Shown here: positions 54,974-64,000 of the stretch, in pieces
Numbering within the stretch: the first letter of the stretch is position 1
Layout of the letters: every line of letters starts with the position of its first letter
DNA from: Mycobacterium avium subsp. avium
Lineage (GTDB): Bacteria > Actinomycetota > Actinomycetes > Mycobacteriales > Mycobacteriaceae
Length of the DNA: 64,000 nt
NCBI RefSeq assembly: GCF_009741445.1
Contig: NZ_CP046507.1
Coordinates: 2,170,001-2,234,000 of the forward strand
Direction: 5' to 3'
The notes under the pieces: generated by a model
Seen by the model: the letters and a program-made list of their open reading frames with translations, nothing else
The model's database searches: none
What the model was told of the DNA's origin: nothing
Translations under genes and position numbers: made by a program

Positions 54974-55308
54974 TCTCCTTCGTTCCGACCTGCGCAGCGG
55001 TCCATGCCCACATTTTTCGAAAACTTGCTCGGTGCGAGAGAGCTTCCGAAGGGTCACGCGGCCCATCGGCCTCGGGGATTTCGACCCACCCCTACCGGGG
55101 GGTTAATGTCTTGCAGCCAAGGGCTCCGCGAGCGAGAAGCGCACGGGGCGCGGTGTCGTCGGATCGGCCATGACCTTGTCGCTGTCTACGTGTCGATCCA
55201 CGATCCGGTAAGTGTTCATGGATACACTCAGCTTGTGGGCGGACTATGCCCAAACCTCCACAGTCCCCTTCCAACGCCCAATAGGCGCGTGTCACTGCCA
55301 CGGCCTGT
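54974..55308. other. non-coding stretch before the IS256 element
   Basis: About 335 bases with no supportable gene; frames on both strands lack recognisable motifs. Contains CCACGATCCG/TCGATCC-type short repeats but no clear structure. Confidence 0.4.
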
Positions 55309-55363
55309 CAGCATTCGACGGTAGTCTTGCGGCAACTCTTGGGATCTTTTGCGCCCAAAACCA
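55309..55363 (-). pseudogene. possible 3' remnant of the mbtH-like gene
   Basis: Read on the minus strand after the shared TGGTTT, the frame continues as GAKDPKSCRKTTVEC and a stop. Gly...Asp...Cys spacing loosely matches the second half of MbtH proteins, but the conserved Trp and ending are missing. It lies exactly on the far side of the IS256 element from the mbtH 5' part. Confidence 0.35.
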
Positions 55364-55428
55364 GGGTTGTGCCCCGTGAAGTGGTGTAAAGCCGATCGGC
55401 GTTTCGCCTGAGGCTCTGCGAGTTTCCA

Positions 55429-55653
55429 CTATGCCGTGATGGCGGCGGGGACGGCAACGGATTGGTCGGCTGAATCGGAGCGGGGATGTAATAGGGCCAG
55501 GGTGGTCTCGGAGAGATAGCGCTTTTCGGCGACTTGCCATTCGTCGTGGGCTTCGACGAGAACGGAGCCGGCCAGCCGTAGCAGCGCGGCGGGGTTGGGG
55601 AAGACGCCGACGGCGTCGGTGCGGCGGCGGATCTCTTTGTTGAGTCGTTCACT
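55429..55653 (-). pseudogene. C-terminal part of the IS256 transposase
   Basis: Encodes [20 protein letters not shown] and the following [16 protein letters not shown] block, the conserved C-terminal segment of IS256-family transposases. Upstream of Ser (55653) the frame runs into transposon sequence. Joins with 59633-60649 to give a normal protein of about 414 aa. Confidence 0.85.
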
Positions 55654-55751
55654 GGTTATCTGGAGCACTGTGTGCGATAGCTGTTGTGACCTGCAGGTTT
55701 GTGTCGTGGAGGGTGTCCATGACGCGGCTGGAGATCGATATCGGTTGGCGG

Positions 55752-56183
55752 TCAGCATGGCCCGATCGTTACCGAATCGCGATGCGTCCGTTCATGGTGT
55801 CTTCCGGTGTCGTCGCGGAGTTGGCCAAGGGCGCACGCGAGTTGGCGGCGTAGCCGCCGGTTCTCATCGGCGAGTTCGTGGTTGCGGCGGTTGGCGATTT
55901 CGAGGCGCTGCCGCAGGGAGTCGTCGCTGGCGCGTTGTCGGGCAGGTAACGGTGTGCTTGGCTCGGGCCGGTGCTGGGCGCGGAGCCGGCAGATCTCGTC
56001 TTTGAGGTCGATTTGGGTGTAGATCCACGAGCGGGAGACACCGGCATGGCGGGCGACGGATTCGAAGGTGAGCACGGCGCCGGTCCGGTCGAGTTCGTGC
56101 ATCGCCGCGATCGCCTTGGCGCGGGTGTGTTCGTGCCGCTGCTGGGCCGCCCGGATGAGGTTGATGCTGTTGTCAGCCCGCAT
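55752..56183 (-). CDS. tnpC: TnpC-like (DUF6262) transposition regulator
   Basis: 143 aa: an N-terminal helical region, a TetR/MerR-like helix-turn-helix ([21 protein letters not shown]) and a C-terminal coiled coil ([25 protein letters not shown]). Same size and place as TnpC of Tn554, which affects orientation or efficiency of transposition. Overlaps tnpB by 11 bases. Confidence 0.8.
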   Translation of the reverse strand: MRADNSINLIRAAQQRHEHTRAKAIAAMHELDRTGAVLTFESVARHAGVSRSWIYTQIDLKDEICRLRAQHRPEPSTPLPARQRASDDSLRQRLEIANRRNHELADENRRLRRQLACALGQLRDDTGRHHERTHRDSVTIGPC

Positions 56184-58404
56184 GTTTGGCCTTCCCTGGT
56201 TCTGAATCGTTGAGGGCGGTGATGATGGTGTCCAGGTTGTGCAGGACTTGACGGTTCATCTCGGCCAGACGTTGTTGGCCGCGGGCTTCGGCGGCGGTGA
56301 TCAGCTGCAGAGTCTGTTGCCGCTGCTGGTGGTGCTGGGGCAGGAACTCGGCGGTGGTGAGGAACATCGGGCAGGTCAGGCAGGCGTTGGCGTGCGGGCA
56401 GCTCTGCTGCACCGGCAGTCCGCAGTAGCCGTTGGGTAGGGCCTGGGTGGCTCGGCCGAGGCGCTGTTTGGCCCAGGCGGCCTCCGCGATCGGCCCGGAC
56501 GGGTCGAAAATGATTGTGGCGCCGTGGATGTCGACCTTTCGAGCTGCCTCCCACTGACGGCGCACGGTGGTGTCGTGCAGGCGGGCGTAGTGCCCGGTCA
56601 TCTGCGCGGAGTCATGGTCGAGGATGCGTCGCACGACCTCTTGCGGGACGTCGCGGTTGATCAGCCGGGTGCCCAGGGTATGGCGCCACTGGTGCGGGGT
56701 GAGGTGCACCGGCTGGCCGTGCTCGTCGCGGATGTCGCAGACGGACAGCCAGCGCAACAGCGCCATCCGGTAGGTGGGACTCGCGATCGGGTGGGTGCCG
56801 TCAATGTTCTTCGTCGGCCGTGGGAACAACACCGGCGTGCCTGCCGGCCAACGCTGGGAGGTGTGGTTGCGATGTTCGGCGATGAGTTCGCGCAACTGCT
56901 CGTCGATGGGCACCAACGCGTCGCGTTTCATCTTGTGGTTGAGGTAGCGCAGATACGGTGCGCCTTCGGCATCGGCGACCACACAATCGCTGCGCAGCCG
57001 CAGCGCATCAGTGATCCGTAGCCCGCAACGCATCAAGATGATCGTGATCAACCGGTGAGCGGGGTCGGCGTATCGGGCAAGGTTGTCGGGATCCTCGAGC
57101 TGGGTCATGACCTGTTCGGCCAGTGCCCGAGGCAACCGTTCATCGCGTTTGGGGTAGTCCTCGGCGAAGAACATCGCGTCTGCGGGAAGGTCTGTGTCCC
57201 AACGGTGTTGGCGGACGGTAGCGAAGAATCGGTTGAGCAGCCCGATATGGGTCCCGCGGCGTTGGGCACCGATGGAGTCGCTGCGCAGGTTGGCCAAATA
57301 GCGCTCCAGCACCGGCCGGTTGATCCGGTCGATGCTCTCGACGCCGATGTCGGCGAGGTACCCGGCGAAGCGGGTGAGCGCAACGACCGGCCTGCCGCCG
57401 CCGGCTTCCAGACCCAATCCGGTCGATAGCCGCCACCGGACCCACCGCTTGGCCAGATCCCGCAGCCACGGCTGCGGAATACCGTCGAAGCGCAGCGTGC
57501 GGTCTCCGTCGTAGCCGAGCCGGCGCATGCGCCAGACTTCGCGCGGGTATTCGGCGTCCCAGCCGCCGGCCTCGGCCAGGTCGGCGATCACCCGGGATGC
57601 GTAGCTGAGGAATCCACGGGAGCGAGTGTCGTTGATCGTCGACCGAGCCCAGTCATGCCAGGTGTCCTCGTCGTGGTGGAGCAGGGAGCCCACGCCTGCG
57701 GCGGCCAGTGCCTTCACCACGCGCATGACCACGTCCGGGGTGAGCTTGCCCTGCCGATCGTCGTGGCGGCGTTGCAGCACGTACTGCAGTTCCAGCTTCA
57801 GCTGACCGATCAGCCGGTCGAGCCGTATCTGCTCACTGGCCAACGGGGCTTCGGCGGCGAAGCGGTCGGCGAACACGTCGATGTCGGGTCTGCCGTTGAC
57901 CTTCCAGGTGTTGGTGTGGGTTTGGCAGAACGCAGACGTGCCCTGCGGCCAGAGCTCGCAGTGCGGAATCCGGCAGGTCACCCCGGCCGCTGGTTGCTTG
58001 AACGGCTGCGGTTCGGCCAGCCATCCGGCCAGGCTGGGGCGCCCGGCGCGTTCCCATCGTTGCGCGTGCAGCCCGCACATGCCGCCACGGGCAGAGCCGT
58101 AACCGCAACCGGGCACCCGGCAGCGCTGGTTGGGTTGTCGCCGCCGCCACCGCGGATCGGTCGACACGACAAACTGCTCCACCGACGGGCGTCCTTCGTC
58201 GTCCCACCGTTGCCGATGTCCTTCACACAGGCCGCGTCCGCGGGCGGTTCGCCCGCACCCCTCAACCCGGCACTCGGCTCCACCAAACACCGGATCATCG
58301 GCACCGAATTCCAGTACATCGCTGCGGAATTCGCTGCGGACCTCGGCCATCAGCTTGCCGATTAGCCCCGACGGGCCGGCGGGCTTCAGCGACGGCGCGC
58401 TCAT
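56173..58404 (-). CDS. tnpB: Tn554-type tyrosine recombinase TnpB with zinc-finger array
   Basis: 743 aa, longer than the roughly 630-aa Tn554 TnpB. The N-terminus has three similar Cys/His units (CRVEGCGRT...CEGHRQRW; CRVPGCGYG...CGLHAQRW; CRIPHCELW...CQTHTNTW), each a possible zinc finger. The catalytic domain has Arg in MRCGLRITDAL, HQWRHTLGTRL and the terminal Tyr in SAQMTGHYARL. A final Cys cluster (GYCGLPVQQSCPHANACLTCP) follows. ATG 58404 overlaps the tnpA stop as ATGA. Confidence 0.85.
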   Translation of the reverse strand: MSAPSLKPAGPSGLIGKLMAEVRSEFRSDVLEFGADDPVFGGAECRVEGCGRTARGRGLCEGHRQRWDDEGRPSVEQFVVSTDPRWRRRQPNQRCRVPGCGYGSARGGMCGLHAQRWERAGRPSLAGWLAEPQPFKQPAAGVTCRIPHCELWPQGTSAFCQTHTNTWKVNGRPDIDVFADRFAAEAPLASEQIRLDRLIGQLKLELQYVLQRRHDDRQGKLTPDVVMRVVKALAAAGVGSLLHHDEDTWHDWARSTINDTRSRGFLSYASRVIADLAEAGGWDAEYPREVWRMRRLGYDGDRTLRFDGIPQPWLRDLAKRWVRWRLSTGLGLEAGGGRPVVALTRFAGYLADIGVESIDRINRPVLERYLANLRSDSIGAQRRGTHIGLLNRFFATVRQHRWDTDLPADAMFFAEDYPKRDERLPRALAEQVMTQLEDPDNLARYADPAHRLITIILMRCGLRITDALRLRSDCVVADAEGAPYLRYLNHKMKRDALVPIDEQLRELIAEHRNHTSQRWPAGTPVLFPRPTKNIDGTHPIASPTYRMALLRWLSVCDIRDEHGQPVHLTPHQWRHTLGTRLINRDVPQEVVRRILDHDSAQMTGHYARLHDTTVRRQWEAARKVDIHGATIIFDPSGPIAEAAWAKQRLGRATQALPNGYCGLPVQQSCPHANACLTCPMFLTTAEFLPQHHQQRQQTLQLITAAEARGQQRLAEMNRQVLHNLDTIITALNDSEPGKAKHAG

Positions 58405-59507
58405 AGCCGCACCTGCCCATCGGTGAACCAGCCTGCCTGTTCCATGACCCGCCGAGCGTCCTCCACGGTGAGGTGCCCATACGTCGTGGTCGTCGTCGCC
58501 ACGTGCGCATGTCCGAGCAGGTGCGCGACCACCTCGATGCTGACTCCGTCGCGCAGCAGCCGGGTTGCGGCCGTGTGTCGCAGCCAGTGCGGGTCGAAGT
58601 CGATCCCGGTCCGCCGGCGCAGCCTCCGCACCAGGTCGTAGACCGCAGCGTAGGTCAGCGGATGCCCCTGCGGGCGGCCCCACAGGTTGACGAACACGTA
58701 GTCGCTGTCCAGATCGCCGTACTCGCTGTGAAGGTAGTCGGCGAACAATCGGATCAACGCGCTGCTGACTGGGATCGTGCGGACGGTCTGTGACTTGGCG
58801 CGCGCGCCATTGGCGTTATCGCGTCGCCGCACCGTCACCTCATGCTCGGCAGCGGCGATGTCGTTGTGCCGCAAACCAAGTGCCTCACCGATCCGCATCC
58901 CGGTGTCGTAGAGCACGGCGAACAGCAATCGGTCCCGCAGCCGACCGCAACCATCCAGGATCGCCTGCACCTCGTCCGGTGAGAGCACCCGCGGCAGCTT
59001 CTTCGGCGCCTTCAACGCGATCACCCGCCGCGACCTCGGCGCGCCCTTGCTGATGTGGTGCAAAAACGGCTTCCAACCACCGCGCGCGCCGCCGACCTGC
59101 CACGAGGTCAGCAGAGCGCTGACATCCAGCCCATCTCGTGCGGCGTGGGTGTAAAACGCCCCGACCGCCGAAAGCTTGCGGTTCACAGTAGATTCCGTGC
59201 AGTGATGCGGCACCGACGGCAACACCGCAACCTGCCCATGCCGGGCCCGCAGCGGCAGCCGCAGCCAGGCCACGAACTCACCTACGTCATCAAGCCGCAC
59301 CGCCCGCCAGTCCAGCCCACGCTCGGCGAGAAAACCGAACCAGTCCTTGAGATCGTGCGCGTACGCCTTGACCGTGTTCGGTGATCGCTCGATATCGGTC
59401 AGATACGCCAGATACCGGTCAACCGCTGCTACCGGAGCGTCGTCGTCGCCGAGAACGGTCCACGACTCACGCAACGAGACCGGCGAGATAACTCGTGCAA
59501 TCTGCAT
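58401..59507 (-). CDS. tnpA: Tn554-type tyrosine recombinase TnpA
   Basis: 368-aa tyrosine recombinase (Tn554 TnpA is about 361 aa). Core-binding domain SPNTVKAYAHDLKDWFGFLAERG; catalytic Arg in DTGMRIGEALG, Lys in NGARAKSQTVRTIP, PHWLRHTAATRLLRDG and His in LLGHAHVATTTTTY with the Tyr. First gene of the tnpABC operon. Confidence 0.88.
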   Translation of the reverse strand: MQIARVISPVSLRESWTVLGDDDAPVAAVDRYLAYLTDIERSPNTVKAYAHDLKDWFGFLAERGLDWRAVRLDDVGEFVAWLRLPLRARHGQVAVLPSVPHHCTESTVNRKLSAVGAFYTHAARDGLDVSALLTSWQVGGARGGWKPFLHHISKGAPRSRRVIALKAPKKLPRVLSPDEVQAILDGCGRLRDRLLFAVLYDTGMRIGEALGLRHNDIAAAEHEVTVRRRDNANGARAKSQTVRTIPVSSALIRLFADYLHSEYGDLDSDYVFVNLWGRPQGHPLTYAAVYDLVRRLRRRTGIDFDPHWLRHTAATRLLRDGVSIEVVAHLLGHAHVATTTTTYGHLTVEDARRVMEQAGWFTDGQVRL

Positions 59508-59632
59508 CGCCCCTCCGCAGGCTCTTGCCTCCTGGACGACTGCAGATAAACACGTCCACCACGCAGAACCTGGGACCTCAACGCCTCGTGTCGGACATCA
59601 AGGACACCGCCTGCAGGACTCCAGATAACTGC

Positions 59633-60649
59633 GGGGTTGTTGGACCAGATCTGGGACCAGACATCTTTGGGGAATGCAGTGAAGGCCAGGATATCTTCGC
59701 GGGCGGTGGCCAGGTGGTCGGCCACGGCGGGCAGTTTGTCGGTGACGTAGTCGATGAGCCGGTCGAACTGCGCGGCCACCGCGGGGGCATCGGGTTGGTC
59801 GTAGACGCTGTGCAGCATCGCTTTGACCGCCGGCCACATGCTCTTGGGGCAGATGCTCATCAGGTTGGCCGCGTAGTGTGTGCGACACCGCTGCCAGGCC
59901 GCTCCGGGCAGGTTGGCCGCGATCGCCTCGCGCAGCCCGGCGTGGGCGTCGCTGGTGACCAGGCGTACGCCGGCCAGCCCGCGGGCGACGAGGTCGGCGA
60001 AGAACTCGTTCCAGGCCGGGCCGGTCTCGCTGGTGACCACCCGCATGCCCAGGACTTCGCGGTGTCCGTCACCGTTGACGCCAGTGGCCAGCAGCACGAC
60101 CCCGTTGACCACGCGGCCGCCTTCGCGGACCTTCATCGTCAACGCATCAGCGGCGACGAAGGTGAACGGGCCAGCAGAATCGAGTGGGCGGTGACGGAAC
60201 GCCTCGACGTGCTCGTCGAGGTCGGTGGCCATGCGGCTGACCTGCGATTTACTCAGTGAGTCGATGCCCAGGGTCTTGACCAGCTTGTCCATCCGCCGCG
60301 TGGAGACGCCGGCCAGGTAGCAGTCGGCGACCACGGTGATCAGCGCGGATTCGGCCCGCTTGCGGCGTTCGAGCAGCCAGTCGGGAAAGTAGGTTCCCTT
60401 GCGCAGCTTCGGGACTGCGACATCGATGGTGCCCACCCTGGTGTCCAGGCCGCGGTGGCGATACCCGTTGCGCTGCGCTCGCCGTCCCGGGGTGGGCTGG
60501 CCCCATTCGGCGCCCACGACGGCATCAGCATCCGCCGACAGCAGAGCGTTGATCACGGTCTGCAGCAGGGAGCGCATCAGATCAGGTGAGGCTTCGGCCA
60601 GGGCCTCGCCAAGAAGGCCGGCAGGGTCGACAATGTGGGGTGCGGTCAT
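59633..60649 (-). pseudogene. N-terminal part of the IS256 transposase
   Basis: 339 codons of an IS256-family transposase from ATG 60649 (TAPHIVDPAGLLGEALAEAS) through the DDE domain (VAADALTMKVREGGR first Asp; VTSDAHAGLREAI second Asp; Glu expected further on) to QIWSNNP, where the Tn554-like element begins. In-frame codons continue a little into transposon DNA. The remaining 75 residues are at 55429-55653. Confidence 0.88.
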
Positions 60650-60775
60650 CGTGGGACTCCTCGAGGATTCTGTGGAAGGTTGACTCGAAGGATCACGCGG
60701 TGGCCGCTTTACGTCCATCACCGACACGATGACGAACCCAGCAACCGCGCTACACCACTATGCGGGACTCAACTC

Positions 60776-60895
60776 GTAAACCATCTGCCAGCCGGCCGGA
60801 ATGTCGGCGAACGCCGGCCACAGGCTGTGTTGTTCTTCGTCGTTGACCAGGACGAAAAAGCTGCCATTGTCGTCGTCGAACGGATTGGTACTCAC
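60776..60895 (-). pseudogene. mbtH: mbtH-like gene, 5' part truncated by the IS256 element
   Basis: Begins at GTG 60895 behind GGAGGACAA with [20 protein letters not shown]...[16 protein letters not shown], the first two-thirds of an MbtH protein, the small chaperone-like partner needed by many NRPS adenylation domains. The conserved Asn-Pro-Phe-Asp and Trp positions are intact; the C-terminal helix is lost where IS256 DNA starts (60775). No NRPS gene is next to it in the window. Confidence 0.8.
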
Positions 60896-61341
60896 TTGTC
60901 CTCCAGGTCCTCGTTTGACATGAGTCGGGCACTTCGGTGCGCCTGTTGGTTTCGACCGGGCACTCGGGGGCTTGACCGAGCAACGATCTCGATATGACCG
61001 GGAGCGTATGGGTTTCAATCCTGTTGCATGGCCCATCAAGCCGGGTAGCGTAGTAACTGCGAGTACATAGAGTGGCGAACGCAAGCCCGCAGCGCGGCTT
61101 ACGTAGTGACAAACAAGCTCTCACCTGATATGCACGTGGTCTTGCGGAATCGATTCTGCGACAGTCGTTTCCGTCGAGAGCGCAGGTTTGGGGCGCGATC
61201 ATGACGACGACAGAGCGGATCCCCGACGGGCCAGGGGTTGAACCCTGCGTCGAGCATTCGCTATCTGGTCTCTATCGGGGCTCTACCTGGGCTCGGGCAT
61301 GCATTGACAGGGCGCCGGTGCCGGTGGGGTCGGCGGTGCCG
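60896..61341. other. upstream region of the mbtH remnant
   Basis: About 445 bases without a supportable gene. It lies between the TPP-enzyme stop and the mbtH start on the same strand and should contain the mbtH promoter. A gene this size could be hidden only as a very short ORF; none stands out. Confidence 0.4.
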
Positions 61342-63069
61342 TCAGGCGCCGACGATGGCATCGATTCTGTCCTGCGCCATACCATGTTGGCACTCAACTG
61401 ATTTCGGCGTCACAGGCCCGAGAAAGGCCGAGACGGGCGGCACTTCCTCGGCGGAGCATTCGACGCCGATCACTGACGGCCCGTCGACCTCCAGCGCCGA
61501 CTGCACGGCAGCGCCGAAGCCATCGACGTCGTCGACGTCGACCGAGGGAAGTTCCGGGAACATCGCGGCGAGGCCGGCGCCGAGCCGACTGGGCGCGAAC
61601 GTGTTGTAACTGTGCCGATTCCCGTAGCACAACTTTTCGCTCATTGCGCACATGGCCTGCGCGTTGTTGTTGATCAAGACGAACGCCACCGGCAGTCGGT
61701 ATTGCACAGCGGTATGCACCTCCATGCCGTGCATGAAAAACGCGCCGTCCCCGGCTATCACCACGACATGTCCGCGCCGCCCGAATTTCCTCCGCCGCAC
61801 GGCCATTCCGATGCCGGCGCCAAAGCTGTAGCCCATGCCGGGTGCGACCACGAATCGGCCGCCGCGCCGGACCGGTAGGTAGTGGACGGCGGCCGCCCCG
61901 CAACTGCCGACGTCGACGACGATGTCGGACCCGTCGGGCAATACGCGGTCGAGCATGCTCATCGCTTCGCGGTAGCGCACGCCGGGGCCGTCGAATCGCG
62001 GCGGATTCAACTCGGTTCTGGACACCGCATCGGGTACCCGGATTCCGGTCGGGCGCTCACGGCCGGTCAGCGCGCTCGTCAGCATTCGCAGCGAAGCCCG
62101 CAGATCGTCCGTGTGGATGTGAGTGCAGGCCAGGTACGGCGGCGCCGACCCTAGCGAGATGGTGGGCACCGCGGCCAGGGCATCGTCCAGGCCGGCGCGG
62201 GCGGTCACCGCAAGCCGGGTGCCCACCACCAGGCACAACGCGCTGTCGGCCACCGCTTCCACCACGCCAGGGTGGCCCATGATGCCGGTGACGCCGAGCG
62301 CCGACGACAACCCGAAACCCGGTGTGCCGGCGGCATCCTTGGCATGGGGCACGCACGCCACCCGCGCGCGCAGCACCGCCCGCAACGACGCCAGTTCGGC
62401 CCGCGCATCGTCTCGAACCACCTGCTCACCGGCGATGATCGTCACCGGACCGCTCGCCCGGCGCAGCGCTGCCACGATCGGGCGTGGATCACCGATGTCT
62501 CGTGGCCGCTCGATGCCGGGCTCGGGCAGGTAGCCGTTGCTGGTCACGTCAGCTTGCTGAATATCTTTGGGCAGCAACAACACCGCGGGGCCACCGGTTC
62601 GCGCGGCCGCCACGGCGGCGGGCAGCGCCAACGCGATGTCCGCCGGGGTCTGGACTCGTCGGCACAACACCGACACCTCGGAGAACAGCGCCTCGGCATT
62701 CGGTGAACCGTTGCGGCCGCTGGTGTCCTGAAAGCCGCCGCGACCATCCATCGTGGACGGCGGCTGGCCCACCAACGCCAGTAGCGGCACGCGGCTGGTA
62801 AACAATTCCCCGAGGCCGGCAACGAGGTTCAGCGCGCCCCACGCGGAGGTGGCCACCACGCCGAAGCCGCTGCCGCTGCGGCTGTATCCGTCGGCCATCG
62901 CCACGGCGGAGAACTCGTGTTTGGCCAGCACCGCGTCCATGTCCGAGTGCAGGAATGCGGCGTCGTACAGGTCCTCGATGTTGGCGCCATCGACGCCGAA
63001 GATGCAGTCCACTCCGATCGACGCGAGATACCCGACGATATGGTCGACCAACCGGTGGCTGTGAGACAT
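61342..63069 (-). CDS. thiamine-diphosphate-dependent enzyme, acetolactate-synthase-like
   Basis: 575 aa from ATG 63069. Three-domain ThDP fold: N-terminal pyrimidine-binding domain with the catalytic Glu in LAKHEFSAVAMADGYSR, a central domain, and the C-terminal pyrophosphate domain with AGDGAFFMHG ... INNNAQAM, the GDG-N26-NN motif. It resembles acetolactate synthase/benzoylformate-decarboxylase relatives, but the substrate cannot be read. A carboligase or decarboxylase near an mbtH remnant could have belonged to a secondary-metabolite locus; inference only. Confidence 0.85.
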   Translation of the reverse strand: MSHSHRLVDHIVGYLASIGVDCIFGVDGANIEDLYDAAFLHSDMDAVLAKHEFSAVAMADGYSRSGSGFGVVATSAWGALNLVAGLGELFTSRVPLLALVGQPPSTMDGRGGFQDTSGRNGSPNAEALFSEVSVLCRRVQTPADIALALPAAVAAARTGGPAVLLLPKDIQQADVTSNGYLPEPGIERPRDIGDPRPIVAALRRASGPVTIIAGEQVVRDDARAELASLRAVLRARVACVPHAKDAAGTPGFGLSSALGVTGIMGHPGVVEAVADSALCLVVGTRLAVTARAGLDDALAAVPTISLGSAPPYLACTHIHTDDLRASLRMLTSALTGRERPTGIRVPDAVSRTELNPPRFDGPGVRYREAMSMLDRVLPDGSDIVVDVGSCGAAAVHYLPVRRGGRFVVAPGMGYSFGAGIGMAVRRRKFGRRGHVVVIAGDGAFFMHGMEVHTAVQYRLPVAFVLINNNAQAMCAMSEKLCYGNRHSYNTFAPSRLGAGLAAMFPELPSVDVDDVDGFGAAVQSALEVDGPSVIGVECSAEEVPPVSAFLGPVTPKSVECQHGMAQDRIDAIVGA

Positions 63070-63552
63070 GATTTCAACCTCGAGAAACGGCGTGGGTGTA
63101 GTGCGTGCCCGCCCCGGCCCGGTCGAGGCATTGTGGCGGGTGCTGGAGGATCCGGCCGAATTCCGCAACCATGCGAGTCCAACCGGCCATGCCCGCCAGG
63201 CATGATGTCATGTGCGGCAGCTTAAGTTTGCTCGCTCGGGCCTCACGGACGGATTGATTCGACTTGAGTGCCACGCGCGCACAGATCGAGTAGTCATCCC
63301 TCCGGTGGTGCGTAACGGCCCGCGGGCGGCGGTTTTGACCAGTGGTCACCGAGCGCTCGACGGGTCGGCGATCAGCGAAAGGCATGCATTCCGCGCCCCG
63401 GAGTCGCGGCGGGCAGCACCGGGGCTATGCGGTTGCGCACGAGCGTTTTTCGGAGCATGGACGGCCTGGGCCCCGCCAGCTCGACGCGACCTGCGCGGCA
63501 GCCGCACCCGATCGGCCGCGACCCCACCCGAGTGTCCGAAGAGCGTGTGTGG
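63070..63552. other. upstream of the TPP enzyme, downstream of the LuxR gene
   Basis: About 480 bases with no gene I can support; short frames on either strand look like GC-driven shadows. The minus-strand promoter of the ThDP-enzyme gene should be here. Confidence 0.4.
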
Positions 63553-64000
63553 TCACGATGCGTCGCGGCCGATCAGTTGGATGAGTTGGTCGCGGTTATT
63601 GATGCCAAGCTTGGTGAAGAGGCGATAGAGGTGTCCCTCCACCGTGCGCACCGAGATCACCAGCCGGTCGGCGATCTCGCGGTTGGACAGGCCGGCCGCC
63701 ACCAGATTCACGATCTGACGTTCCCGTCCGCTGAACGGAAGCGGGCGCGCCGCCGCGTCGAGCGCCGGTGTGCGCGACCCGCATTGGCCGGCCAACGCGT
63801 GCGCCCAGGTCGACGACTCGACCTCCTTGCGACGGTCGCCCCGGCGGGCATGTTCGCTGGCCGCCTGAGCCGCCGCATCGGCGGCGAATGCCAAGGCGCC
63901 GAGGTCGGCGAAGCGGTGGGCCGCGGCGTCGAGCAGATCGCCGTCGTGCTGAGCCAGACCGCGGGCATGGCCGGCGACCGCCTGGGCCGACGGGGAGTTC
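63553..64000 (-). CDS. LuxR-type regulator, C-terminal part (runs off the window)
   Basis: The C-terminal helix-turn-helix is complete: [27 protein letters not shown], then [24 protein letters not shown]. Upstream there is a helical TPR/MalT-like region ([26 protein letters not shown]) continuing past base 64000. Likely a large LuxR/LAL-type ATPase regulator like many in mycobacteria; the N-terminus is outside the window. Confidence 0.85.
   Translation of the reverse strand, partial: NSPSAQAVAGHARGLAQHDGDLLDAAAHRFADLGALAFAADAAAQAASEHARRGDRRKEVESSTWAHALAGQCGSRTPALDAAARPLPFSGRERQIVNLVAAGLSNREIADRLVISVRTVEGHLYRLFTKLGINNRDQLIQLIGRDAS

Larger units (their letters stand above)
55654..59632 (-). 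mobile_element. Tn554-like transposon nested in the IS256 element
   Basis: About 3.98 kb with the three-gene order tnpA-tnpB-tnpC of Tn554-type elements (two tyrosine recombinases and a small DUF6262/TnpC protein), overlapping start to stop. Both ends carry GTTATCTGGAG pointing inward, followed by CCTGCAGG and GGTGTCC. No target duplication is evident and the split transposase rejoins in frame at AAC-CCC/AGT-GAA, as for site-specific, duplication-free insertion. Confidence 0.85.
55364..60775 (-). mobile_element. IS256-family element carrying a nested transposon
   Basis: Ends carry imperfect inverted repeats: left GGGTTGTGCCCCG...AGTGGTGTAAAGC and right (read inward) GAGTTGAGTCCCG...AGTGGTGTAGCGC, about 20 of 29 matching. 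TGGTTT (minus strand) flanks both sides in the mbtH reading frame, a likely partial target duplication. The transposase gene is split at an internal Pro codon by the 4-kb Tn554-like element. Confidence 0.7.

Noticed and set aside
55004..55324. 106-codon plus-strand ORF before the IS256 element
   Set aside because: No motif, odd composition and overlap with the possible mbtH remnant on the other strand; not supportable.

Overview
The window looks like a slow-growing, high-GC Mycobacterium, most likely a member of the M. avium complex. The first 39 kb follow the gene order I remember from M. tuberculosis Rv2854 to Rv2894c (mtr, nicT, aldC, glnA4, mapB, ispG/rip1/dxr, mpt53, rlmN, cdsA, frr, pyrH, amiC, tsf, rpsB, xerC). 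PPE and MPT63-type genes, two IS110-family elements and a 53-bp MIRU-type repeat also point to this genus. The species is inference; no search was possible.

Region 1 (1-39.4 kb) is ordinary chromosome. It holds thiol redox (mycothione reductase, a DsbE-like and a CcdA-like protein), nickel uptake, a short aldehyde dehydrogenase/amidotransferase/glutamine-synthetase-like cluster, cobyric acid synthase, the MEP isoprenoid genes around the site-2 protease Rip1, and translation or membrane-lipid genes. Local oddities are: a CcdA-like reading frame with no stop before dxr; a MIRU array that fills the pyrH-frr junction; an IS110 element in the 5' region of an MPT63-like secreted antigen gene; and a perfect palindrome over the start of a MarR regulator.

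Region 2 (39.4-42.2 kb) is a synteny break. A lactate-monooxygenase-like gene has lost its N-terminus and is followed by an XRE-ImmA/DUF4411 gene pair, a small CDGP secreted protein and four tRNA genes (Val-CAC, Gly-GCC, Cys-GCA, Val-GAC).

Region 3 (42.16-53.54 kb) is an integrated phiRv1/phiRv2-like satellite prophage. It is bounded by a perfect 29-bp repeat of the 3' end of tRNA-Val(GAC). A tyrosine integrase and an excisionase lie at the right end. Replication genes (a split DnaB-N-type gene and a DUF3631 ATPase), small genes, a frameshifted scaffold-like gene and an HK97-type capsid gene run leftward. Four unassigned small genes lie next to attL on the opposite strand. No portal, terminase or tail gene is visible. 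A second IS110 element has split the DnaB-N-type gene.

Region 4 (53.5-64 kb) is a mobile-element graveyard. It contains a decayed RepA-like ATPase, repeated motifs ahead of a hypothetical gene, then an IS256-family element that has itself been split by a complete Tn554-like transposon (two tyrosine recombinases plus a TnpC-like protein). The IS256 element has truncated an mbtH-like gene. The window ends with a thiamine-diphosphate enzyme and the 3' part of a LuxR-type regulator.
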